Positions 31,957-38,861 of a stretch of DNA of 38,861 nt are shown piece by piece. Every line of letters begins with the position of its first letter. Position 1 is the first letter of the stretch. The notes below the pieces were generated by a model, which did no database searches, was not told the origin of the DNA, and was given only the letters and a program-made list of their open reading frames with translations. The position numbers were made by a program, and so were the translations under genes. Where the stretch lies: positions 1-38,861 of the forward strand of contig WSZJ01000020.1 of assembly GCA_009773755.1 (NCBI GenBank). Reading direction: 5' to 3'. Source of the DNA: Planctomycetota bacterium (GTDB taxonomy: Bacteria > Planctomycetota > MHYJ01 > WSZJ01).

Positions 31957-33036
31957 ATGCGCCGCCTCTCCGCCCTCGCTCTGGCCGTGCTGATCGCCGG
32001 CCTGCTCGTGTGGCGCTGGCGCGGGCTTCCGCAGAGGGACGTCGATGCGCCTGAAGCTCGCGGATCGGCGGCGGCCTCGGAAGCGCAGCCGGGGCCGGCC
32101 GCGGTTGCGACGCCGAAGGTCGATCCGCCTGCTCCGCCGCCCTCCAGCGAGCCCGACGGCGATTCGGTGAAGAAGAAATCCGCCTTCCCGGCGGCGCTCG
32201 CGTGGCTCCTGCGCTCGCAGAACGCCGACGGCTCGTGGGGCGGCGAGCCGGAAATGTTCGAGGGCGTGATGTACACGAAACACGGGGCGACGTCGCTCGC
32301 GCTTCTCGCCCTCCTCGGCGCCGGATACACGCACCTGAGCCGGGAGGAATGCGACGGAAAGCCGGTCGGAGCGGCGATCAAAGAAGCGCTGAAGTGGATG
32401 ATGGCGAACAAGCCCGAGGGGCCGCTCGACTCCGCGCTTGCGGCGCTCATGTGGGGCGAGCAGTACGGCATGACGGGGAGCGCGATCTTCAAGGACCATG
32501 TCGACGCCACGTTCAAGGGCCTGCTCGCGTTCCAAAGCGAAGACGGCTCCTGGGGCGGCGACGCGGGGACGAGCGCGTGGGCGGCGATGGCGCTGAAGTC
32601 GGGCGAAATTTCCGGCTTCGAGGTCCCGAAAGAGGCGTGGTCGAACGCGACGGCGTGGTTTGCCGGGCGGCTCGCGGCGGACGCCCAGGCGCAGGACGCG
32701 GTCGCGTGGGTGCTGCTCTCGAAGGACCGCGACAACGCGGACGTCGAGAAGGCGAAGGCCCTCATCGGCGCGCGCCCGCCGAACTGGTCGCAGCAGGATT
32801 TCGGGTACTGGTACCACGGCTCGATGGCCCTGTTCCAGCTCGACGGTCCCGAGGGCCCGCTGTTCAAGCAGTGGGGGGAAGGACTGAAGGCGACGCTCGG
32901 GGCATACCAGGAGGACGGCGGCGCGTGGTCGGGCGCCGGGCGGGGGACGGCCGACGTCGTGAAGAACTCGATGGGGCAGCTCACGATGGAAGTGTGGTAT
33001 CGGTACCAGAGCGTGTTTGGAGCGGGGAAAAAGTAG
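31957..33036 (+). CDS. Membrane-anchored toroid repeat protein, second of tandem pair
   Basis: This 359-residue protein has a signal anchor (MRRLSALALAVLIAGLLVW), a Pro/Ala-rich linker (about 25-72) and a toroid domain: LRSQNADGSWGGEPEMFEGV, FQSEDGSWGGDAGTSAWAAMALKSGE and YQEDGGAWSGAGRGTADVVKNS. The SAWAxMALKS(A/G)E stretch is shared with the preceding gene, so the two are paralogues with a common layout. It lacks the acidic C-terminal tail of its neighbour. The kinase-WD40 gene follows after about 130 bases containing degenerate ttcgg/gggagt repeats. Confidence 0.87.
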   Translation: MRRLSALALAVLIAGLLVWRWRGLPQRDVDAPEARGSAAASEAQPGPAAVATPKVDPPAPPPSSEPDGDSVKKKSAFPAALAWLLRSQNADGSWGGEPEMFEGVMYTKHGATSLALLALLGAGYTHLSREECDGKPVGAAIKEALKWMMANKPEGPLDSALAALMWGEQYGMTGSAIFKDHVDATFKGLLAFQSEDGSWGGDAGTSAWAAMALKSGEISGFEVPKEAWSNATAWFAGRLAADAQAQDAVAWVLLSKDRDNADVEKAKALIGARPPNWSQQDFGYWYHGSMALFQLDGPEGPLFKQWGEGLKATLGAYQEDGGAWSGAGRGTADVVKNSMGQLTMEVWYRYQSVFGAGKK

Positions 33037-33166
33037 GCGACGCTCCTCGGGCGAGTCCGGGGTTGGGAGTTCCGGATGTTGAGATCCGGGTTCGGCGTTC
33101 CGAGTTCGGCGTGGAGTTCGGTGTCGGGAGTCGGGAGTTTTGCCGGGCGGAGGCTTTCCTTGCTTG

Positions 33167-36100
33167 ATGGTGGAAAAATCCTCCTGTCGGAGGTTCACTT
33201 CAGCCACAACCTCCTCTCAAGAATCGTGGGTCCACGCCGCCACCGTGACCGGCATCCAACGCAGACTGCTCGCCATTGCCCTCGGCGTCCGCCGGGGTTT
33301 CATGCCCCATGAACAGGCGTTGACCGCGCTGGAAATGCTCTCGTCGCGCTCCGCCGCCGCTTCCACCGTCTTCCGCGGGCCGCAAGGCGAACTGCTGAAG
33401 CCGCCGCCCGGCGACGCCCGCTCGCCCGGCGCCAGCGACCTCGTCGCGCCTTTGTCCGCGCTTCTCCCCACAATCTGGCAGCGACTCAGCGCTTCGGACC
33501 AGAATTCATTCGAGCGCGAGTTCGACGACCTGGAGCGCGATCCGCCGCGGGCGATTCTCCTGATGGAGAAATCGCGGCTGCCAGAATCGGCCTGGAAAAC
33601 GCTCTGGGGGATTTCGACGCCGCCGGGGCCGAAGCCGGGGTCGACGGTGTCGATCATGGCGAGCGCGGCGGCCCCGGTCGGGCGAAAGAGCGAATTGCCG
33701 CCGCCGATCGTCCTCAAGGGGACGCTTCCGTCGGAAGGGGAGGGGGCGGGCGGGAAGGATTCACGGTACGAGCTGAAACGCGAGCTGGCCCGGGGCGGAA
33801 TGGGGCGCGTTTTCATTGCGATCGACAAAACGATCGGCCGCGAAGTCGCGATCAAGGAAATGCTGACGCCGGTGACGCGCGCGGTGCGGTCGACGACCGG
33901 TCCCGGGACTTCCGTGCACGGCGAGCTGGAGCGCTTCCTGAGAGAAGCGCGCGTCACGGGGCAGCTCGAGCATCCGAACATCGTCCCGGTGTACGAGATT
34001 GCGGAGAAGGAGGACGGGTCGGTTTTCTACTCGATGAAGCTGGTGCGGGGGCAGTCGATGGCGGACCGGCTGCGGGACATCCACCGCCGGATCGAATTGT
34101 CCGCGGGGGAAAAACTCGCCGAGCGGCTGAAGATGCTCGACGCGTTCGTCGACTCGTGCAACGCGGTGGCGTACGCGCACAGCCGCGGCGTGATCAATCG
34201 CGACCTGAAGCCTTCGAACATCATGCTGGGCGACTTCGGCGAAACGCTGGTTCTCGACTGGGGGCTGGCGCGCGTGAAAGGGCAGGACGACAAGGCGCGC
34301 AAGGACCTGATCAATGCGACGGCGATGATGTCGAAAGCCGGCGGCTCTCCGTCGCGCCCCGATTCGACCAAGCTCACCATCGACGGGTCCGTCATCGGCA
34401 CGCCGAGCTACATGCCCCCCGAGCAGGCGCGCGGCGAGCTCGACGACATCGACGAGCGAAGCGACGTCTATTCGCTCGGCGCGATTCTCTACGAGCTCGT
34501 CACGGGGATCGCGCCCTTCGAAGGGCCGTCCGCCGAAATGGTCCTCCGCTCCGTCATCCACCTCGAGCCCGTCTGGCCGACCTCGCTCGACAGGCACGCC
34601 CCGCGCGAGCTCGAAGCGGTGCTCCAGCACGCGATGGCCAAGAACAAATCCCAGCGGCTGGATTCGGCCAGGCGGCTCGCGGAGGAAGTGCAGGCGTTCC
34701 GCGACGGGCGGAGTGTCAGCCTCTACCAGTACACCCCATTCGAGCAGGTCGCGCGGTTCATAAAGCGGAACCGCGCGCTCACGGTCCTGTTCGTCGGACT
34801 GGTCGTTGCGATGGTCGCCGGCACGGTCGCGTCGTTGACGTATGCCCGCATCGCAAAGGAACAGAGCGCCGAGGCGCGCTCCGCCGAGTCCGACGCGCGC
34901 AGGGCGGAGTCGGCCGCGAAGATCGCGAGAGACGCGGCGGAAGCCGCTACGCTCCGCGCCGAAGCCGCGGCCCTTCGCGCCGAAGGACTCCGCCTCGCCG
35001 CCATCGCCAAGCCGCTCGCCAACGAAAACGCGGGCGCTTCGCTCCTCCTGGCCATCGAAGCCGCGCAACGCGCCCCGGGTCTTGACTCCAATAACGCGCT
35101 CTTCACCGCGCTGTTCCACCTCAACGAGCGCTCAAAGTTCATCGGCAACGAGCTCACACCCACCTGCGGCCGCTTCAGCCCCGACAGCCGCCTCGTCGCG
35201 ACGGGGGGACAGGACTACACGGTTCGCGTGTGGGATCCGGACACGGGGAAGGAGGCCAGGCGATTCGTCGACGGTGGAGCGCCGATCCGGGAGGTCGAGT
35301 GGAGCCCGGACGGGAAGCGCCTGGTGGCGCTGAACGACGAAGGAGTCGCGCGCGTGTACGAATTTGAGCGCGGGCTGACGCTGGCGATTCTCTCCGGGCA
35401 TACGGCTGAGGTTCTCGGCGTCGCCTGGCGGCCGGGCGGGGCTTCGCAGATTCTGACCTGGTCGGCGGACGGCACCGCGCGCGTCTGGACCGCGGCGACG
35501 GGGGAGTCGGTCGCGCTCAAACCGACGGAGAAGCCCGTCCGTTCGGCGTGTTTCGCCCCGGACGGCATGCTTCTCGCCACGGCGACCGACGACGGCGACG
35601 TGCGGATCTGGGACGTCGCTTTGGGGCGCGAAAAGGTCCGCTGCAGGATCACGGCGGGGCGCGCCGTTCACGTCGCGTGGAGCCCCGACGGAAAACTCCT
35701 CGCGGGAGCGGAAGCGGAGGCGGGCGCGGACGTCTGGGACGTCTCGACGGGCGATTCGCTTGCCCACGCGACCGGCGTCGCCGCGCGGCCGATTCACGAG
35801 GTCGCTTTCTCCCCCGACGGAACCCGCGTCGCCCTTCGCAACGACCAGGGACTCGTCGCCGTGATGGACGCGAAGTTCGAAAGGACGGAGCGGCAGCTCT
35901 CCGCGTCGTCCCTGAAGCGGGAGTGGATCACGCCCGACTGGAAACTCTCCCTTCGCCCGAACGGGTACGCCGCCGAGGTCTACGACACGGCGACCAACCT
36001 GGCGGTCTCGCGCCTCGGGGCGCACGAGTACACCCTCCGCACCTGGTTCTTCAGCCCGGACCACCGCCGGATCGTGACCCTGGCCGACGACCGCATGGGG

Positions 36101-37444
36101 TTCTCCTGGTTGACGCGCGCGGGCGACCACTTCCCGAAGATTCCCCAGGCGCCTCCCGGCTTCCGGTTCTGGACGCCCGATTTCAAGCGCGCCTTCACCT
36201 GGGGCGAGGATGGCGTGCCTCGCGTGGTTGATGCCGCCAACGGATCGACCCTCCTGACGCTGCCCTTCGACGCCCGGGAATACAGGCATCTCGCGCCGTC
36301 GCCGGACGGGCGAACGCTCCGCGCGCTACTCACGGGAAGCGACCGAGTCGTGTTCCTCGATGCGGAAACCGGGAAGACCGTCGGGGAGGTGCGCGCCGGC
36401 GAGATTGTCCACGACGCGAGCTGGAGTATCACGGGCGGCGCGGTTGTCGCCGCGCTCGCCAACCGCCGCTTCCGCGTCTGGAATTTCCCGGCGCTCGAGG
36501 AAGTCGGAACGGTGACGCTCGCCGATCCGGACGTGAACAGGACTCAGGTCAGCCCCGACGGGCGGTGGTTCGTGTCGTCGAACGCCGCCCAGCAGAACCT
36601 GACGCTCTACGACGTCGCGCAGGGAAAGGTCGCGCGCCGCTTCACTGGCCACACCGGGCATGTGCTCATGGCCGCCTTTCTGCCGGACGGCGAGCGCGTG
36701 ATCTCGAGCGCTGCCGACGCCTCAGTTCGCCTCTGGTCGGTCAACAAGGACAGACCGATCGGCACGTACCGGGCCCCCGCGATCGAAGAGATCTACCCGA
36801 ACCCGAGCGCCGATGGCCGGTTCTTCAGCATCATGACCGGCGGAGTGCCGCGCATCGTGCGCATCGAGCCGGGGACGATGACCGATTACGCCTCCTTCCC
36901 GCAGGACCTAGGGCTCCACTCGATCGGCTTTCTCCGGGACGGCAAGTCGTTCGTCATTCACGACGCGCTCGGCGCGCGAATCGTTCCACTCGATCCGCTC
37001 CCAGCCGCACTCGCGGTCGCGCCCCGCGAACTGCATCCTGCGGAACGAATGAGGTGGGAAATCGGAACCCAGGCGGAACGCGATGTCGAAAGAGCGAAAT
37101 ACAACAAGGAGCACCCGTCGATGTACTACTGGTGGGTGCAGGGAAGAGACGCCCTTCGCGACGGCAATCCGAAAAAAGCGATCGAACATTTCAAGGCCGC
37201 GATCGCCTGCCATCCCTGGTACCCGCTGGCGTGGGGGACTCTGGCGGTCGCATGCGGCGAAGCGGCGGCGGAGCTCGACGCGACGGACCCTTCGAGAGCG
37301 GCGCTTCTCGTGGAAGCGTTCCAGGCTCTGAAGAAGGCCGTCGAACTCGGCGAACCGCCGAATGACATCAGGCGGGACCCGCAGTTCCAGCGCCTGAAAG
37401 AGGATCCTCGATTTGAAGAGGCGCTGAAGCGACCGGGCCAGTGA
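33167..37444 (+). CDS. Transmembrane Ser/Thr protein kinase with WD40 propellers and TPR-like tail
   Basis: From the ATG at 33167 the protein has 1425 residues. An N-terminal helical region (1-190) precedes the kinase domain (about 200-510): glycine loop LARGGMGRVF, lysine K230 in VAIKEM, catalytic loop I-N-R-D-L-K-P-S-N with D346 but N344 in place of the usual His, metal loop D364-W-G, and GTPSYMPPEQARGE. One membrane helix (about 536-558) and an Ala/Glu-rich coiled coil lead to two likely WD40 propellers (about 650-1270; VRVWDPDTGKE, VRIWDVALGRE, ADVWDVSTGDS, VRLWSVNKD). A TPR-like end (about 1310-1425) follows. The start is uncertain: a GTG at 33245 is also possible. It probably senses an outside signal through the propellers and phosphorylates cytoplasmic targets. 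Confidence 0.93.
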   Translation: MVEKSSCRRFTSATTSSQESWVHAATVTGIQRRLLAIALGVRRGFMPHEQALTALEMLSSRSAAASTVFRGPQGELLKPPPGDARSPGASDLVAPLSALLPTIWQRLSASDQNSFEREFDDLERDPPRAILLMEKSRLPESAWKTLWGISTPPGPKPGSTVSIMASAAAPVGRKSELPPPIVLKGTLPSEGEGAGGKDSRYELKRELARGGMGRVFIAIDKTIGREVAIKEMLTPVTRAVRSTTGPGTSVHGELERFLREARVTGQLEHPNIVPVYEIAEKEDGSVFYSMKLVRGQSMADRLRDIHRRIELSAGEKLAERLKMLDAFVDSCNAVAYAHSRGVINRDLKPSNIMLGDFGETLVLDWGLARVKGQDDKARKDLINATAMMSKAGGSPSRPDSTKLTIDGSVIGTPSYMPPEQARGELDDIDERSDVYSLGAILYELVTGIAPFEGPSAEMVLRSVIHLEPVWPTSLDRHAPRELEAVLQHAMAKNKSQRLDSARRLAEEVQAFRDGRSVSLYQYTPFEQVARFIKRNRALTVLFVGLVVAMVAGTVASLTYARIAKEQSAEARSAESDARRAESAAKIARDAAEAATLRAEAAALRAEGLRLAAIAKPLANENAGASLLLAIEAAQRAPGLDSNNALFTALFHLNERSKFIGNELTPTCGRFSPDSRLVATGGQDYTVRVWDPDTGKEARRFVDGGAPIREVEWSPDGKRLVALNDEGVARVYEFERGLTLAILSGHTAEVLGVAWRPGGASQILTWSADGTARVWTAATGESVALKPTEKPVRSACFAPDGMLLATATDDGDVRIWDVALGREKVRCRITAGRAVHVAWSPDGKLLAGAEAEAGADVWDVSTGDSLAHATGVAARPIHEVAFSPDGTRVALRNDQGLVAVMDAKFERTERQLSASSLKREWITPDWKLSLRPNGYAAEVYDTATNLAVSRLGAHEYTLRTWFFSPDHRRIVTLADDRMGFSWLTRAGDHFPKIPQAPPGFRFWTPDFKRAFTWGEDGVPRVVDAANGSTLLTLPFDAREYRHLAPSPDGRTLRALLTGSDRVVFLDAETGKTVGEVRAGEIVHDASWSITGGAVVAALANRRFRVWNFPALEEVGTVTLADPDVNRTQVSPDGRWFVSSNAAQQNLTLYDVAQGKVARRFTGHTGHVLMAAFLPDGERVISSAADASVRLWSVNKDRPIGTYRAPAIEEIYPNPSADGRFFSIMTGGVPRIVRIEPGTMTDYASFPQDLGLHSIGFLRDGKSFVIHDALGARIVPLDPLPAALAVAPRELHPAERMRWEIGTQAERDVERAKYNKEHPSMYYWWVQGRDALRDGNPKKAIEHFKAAIACHPWYPLAWGTLAVACGEAAAELDATDPSRAALLVEAFQALKKAVELGEPPNDIRRDPQFQRLKEDPRFEEALKRPGQ

Positions 37445-37463
37445 AGATGGCTAGAATCTTCCC

Positions 37464-38477
37464 ATGATCTGCACCTGCCCGCTCTGCAACCGGCGCATCG
37501 CCGCGTCGCTCCCTCTTTTCGGGACGGTGCAGAAATGTCTCGGGTGCGGCGCGAAGATCCGGATACCGGGGGAGGAGGGCGGGCCGGCGGAGCTGGTCGA
37601 GAAGTGGCTCGGGAATGAGGGAGGGGCGATTCCACGGCCGAAGGAGCCGGCGGCGGCCTGGTCGCCGATGGTCGACGCGACGGGCGCGGGCCCTGCGGTG
37701 GCGCTTCCAAACGTTCCGGCCTCAGCCATTCCCGTCGCCCCGCCTGCGCCGGAGTACCGGCGGCCATCCCCCGCCGACCCGCTGCCGCCCGCGCCGCTAC
37801 CAGCGCCCACCAGCTCTTCGACCACGGCGGAACTCGCCACGCGCGGCGATACGGAGGCGATCACGCGTCCGGTCCCGACGCGAGGACGGACGTTCTTCCA
37901 GAACCGCGCGGCGGTGGCCGGCAGTCTTGTGGTCGCCGGAATTGTCACGGCGATCATCATCGTCCGCATCGTCGCCGCGAACCGGCCGAAGGCCGACCCG
38001 GTGCAGGGAGCCGCGCTGAAATTCAACGACGCGCTCGCCGAGGCCGACGCGGGCGTTCACGCCTCGTGCACCGGGTTCGTCCAGTCCGTGGAGCGCTGGC
38101 TCGACGGGCAGGCGCTGGAACCGGCGGCGATCCGCCGCTTCCACGACGCCGCGAAGCGGGACGCGGAGGCCTACGCTGCGAATGTCGGAACCATGGAGGT
38201 CCCGGACTCCGACGAAGCGCGCGTGTTTCATCGCAAAGCTCTCGATCTTGCGGAGGCCTACAAGGACCTCGCGAACGTCGTTTTCGCCGAGGTCGTCCGG
38301 CGCATCGGCGAAGGAGGAAGTCCCGGCCCGGCCGATTTCGACCGCGTCGAACTGCTCGTTGCGCACGGCGACGCGAAAATCCAGGCGGGGCAGAAGGCGC
38401 TCGTCGAAGCGCAGCAATCGTTCGCGAAAAAACACGTCATCCTGCTGGCGCCGAAAAACCAGGGGACTTCCCGTTGA
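37464..38477 (+). CDS. Zinc-ribbon membrane protein, first of tandem pair
   Basis: The 337-residue protein starts with a zinc ribbon (MICTCPLCNRRI, then QKCLGCGAKIRIPG; C5, C8, and C25/C28 by eye). A long Pro/Ala/Ser-rich linker follows (about 45-140), then one membrane helix (AVAGSLVVAGIVTAIIIVRIV, about 149-169) and a helical outer domain of about 165 residues (FNDALAEADAGVHASCTGFVQSVERWLDG and onward). Zinc ribbons of this wording sit at the N-terminus of many planctomycete membrane proteins. It follows the kinase gene by 19 bases and overlaps the next zinc-ribbon gene by four bases, so the three probably form one transcript. Confidence 0.88.
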   Translation: MICTCPLCNRRIAASLPLFGTVQKCLGCGAKIRIPGEEGGPAELVEKWLGNEGGAIPRPKEPAAAWSPMVDATGAGPAVALPNVPASAIPVAPPAPEYRRPSPADPLPPAPLPAPTSSSTTAELATRGDTEAITRPVPTRGRTFFQNRAAVAGSLVVAGIVTAIIIVRIVAANRPKADPVQGAALKFNDALAEADAGVHASCTGFVQSVERWLDGQALEPAAIRRFHDAAKRDAEAYAANVGTMEVPDSDEARVFHRKALDLAEAYKDLANVVFAEVVRRIGEGGSPGPADFDRVELLVAHGDAKIQAGQKALVEAQQSFAKKHVILLAPKNQGTSR

Positions 38478-38861
38478 TCGCGACATGCCCGTTCTGTCAG
38501 CGAAAGCTGGCCGTTTCCGAGCGCCTCCTCGGGACCGTCAGCTCATGCAGGAATTGCGGCGGGAAAATCCTGCTGCCGGGGACCGAGGGCGGCGAAGCGA
38601 AGCCCGTGCAGGTGCCGCCGCTTCCGATGACGGCGCCGGTTCCGGCGGGTGAATTTCCGCGTCCGCCGTCTTCCACGGCCCTCGAACTTCCGGAGCCCGG
38701 GAGCCCGGAATCGGCCGAGCCGCTCGCAGGACGCGCGCCGCAATCCGAGCCCGACAACCTGGCTTCTCAGGCCCTCGCCGTTCCGCCGCCCCCTCCCGCG
38801 GCGCCCGATGAGGAGACTCCGCCACCCGCGAAGGATCTCGAGGTCGGCGCGGCGCCCCCGT
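38474..38861 (+). CDS. Second zinc-ribbon protein, TTG start, cut by window edge
   Basis: A TTG at 38474 overlaps the stop codon of the preceding gene (TTGA). From there the frame is open to the window end (129 codons, partial). It begins MIATCPFCQRKLAVSERLLG then SSCRNCGGKILLPGTEG, the same zinc ribbon as its neighbour, followed by the same kind of Pro/Glu-rich linker. The membrane helix and outer domain would lie beyond the window. The matching start motif and overlap make the TTG start credible, and the pair looks like a tandem duplication downstream of the kinase. Confidence 0.85.
   Translation, partial: MIATCPFCQRKLAVSERLLGTVSSCRNCGGKILLPGTEGGEAKPVQVPPLPMTAPVPAGEFPRPPSSTALELPEPGSPESAEPLAGRAPQSEPDNLASQALAVPPPPPAAPDEETPPPAKDLEVGAAPP

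Noticed and set aside
33060..33140. Insertion-element remnant in the ttcgg/gggagt repeats before the kinase (similar wording at 19890-19915)
   Set aside because: Only short degenerate repeats, with no inverted ends or transposase; treated as simple sequence.
33761..35119. Minus-strand frame opposite the kinase domain
   Set aside because: No conserved features; codon positions mirror the kinase frame.

Overview
The window is high-GC bacterial DNA that probably comes from an uncultured member of the Planctomycetota or a nearby lineage. This placement is inferred from gene content, not from a marker tree. The indications are a membrane Ser/Thr kinase with a WD40 sensor region and a DWG (not DFG) motif, three secreted terpenoid-cyclase-fold repeat proteins, zinc-ribbon/membrane proteins next to the kinase, lipoproteins with FG-GAP repeats and secreted HEATH-type metallopeptidases with a lectin-like tail. 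A normal peptidoglycan gene (murA) is present. No phage, insertion sequence, CRISPR array, rRNA or tRNA was seen.

Left part (1-7.4 kb, minus strand): ffh (SRP GTPase), an ECF sigma/zinc anti-sigma pair, a cysteine-rich secreted protein, and the translation/cell-wall cluster rpmE-prfA-prmC-murA. rpmE has its own strong terminator and a long charged/Ala-rich tail. Short tandem repeats lie on both sides of ffh.

Middle-left (7.4-15.2 kb): a DUF486 membrane protein diverges from the most notable locus of the window, a BNR-repeat protein at 8355-9509 whose frame carries one TGA exactly where homologues (from memory) have Cys in a G-Q-C-V-H-K motif. A GC-rich hairpin follows the TGA, so this is a candidate selenoprotein. 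It is followed by a MoaD/ThiS-like domain fused in frame to an ArsC-type LMW phosphatase/arsenate reductase. Facing these is a tightly packed minus-strand operon: Rieske oxygenase, two paralogous secreted metallopeptidases, an O-methyltransferase, a macro-domain protein and a gamma-glutamylcyclotransferase-like protein.

Middle (15.2-26.1 kb): a secreted HEAT-like protein, dinB and a Memo-like protein run together on the plus strand. They are followed by a secreted alpha/alpha-toroid protein, a blasticidin-S-deaminase-like cytidine deaminase, a DUF1398-like protein and an FG-GAP lipoprotein. On the minus strand, full-length glycine decarboxylase (gcvP) is followed by a ParB-fold protein.

Right part (26.3-38.9 kb, nearly all plus): an AbrB/PIN toxin-antitoxin pair with a near-consensus promoter that predicts a leaderless mRNA, a secreted CAP-like protein, a DUF1992 protein, a nucleotidyltransferase-like fragment (minus) and an ATP-grasp enzyme. 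The block ends with two tandem toroid proteins, a giant kinase-WD40-TPR protein and two tandem zinc-ribbon/membrane proteins, the last cut by the window edge. This block may be a surface or signalling module: kinase as sensor, toroid proteins as exported partners, zinc-ribbon proteins as membrane adaptors. That functional link is inference from adjacency only.
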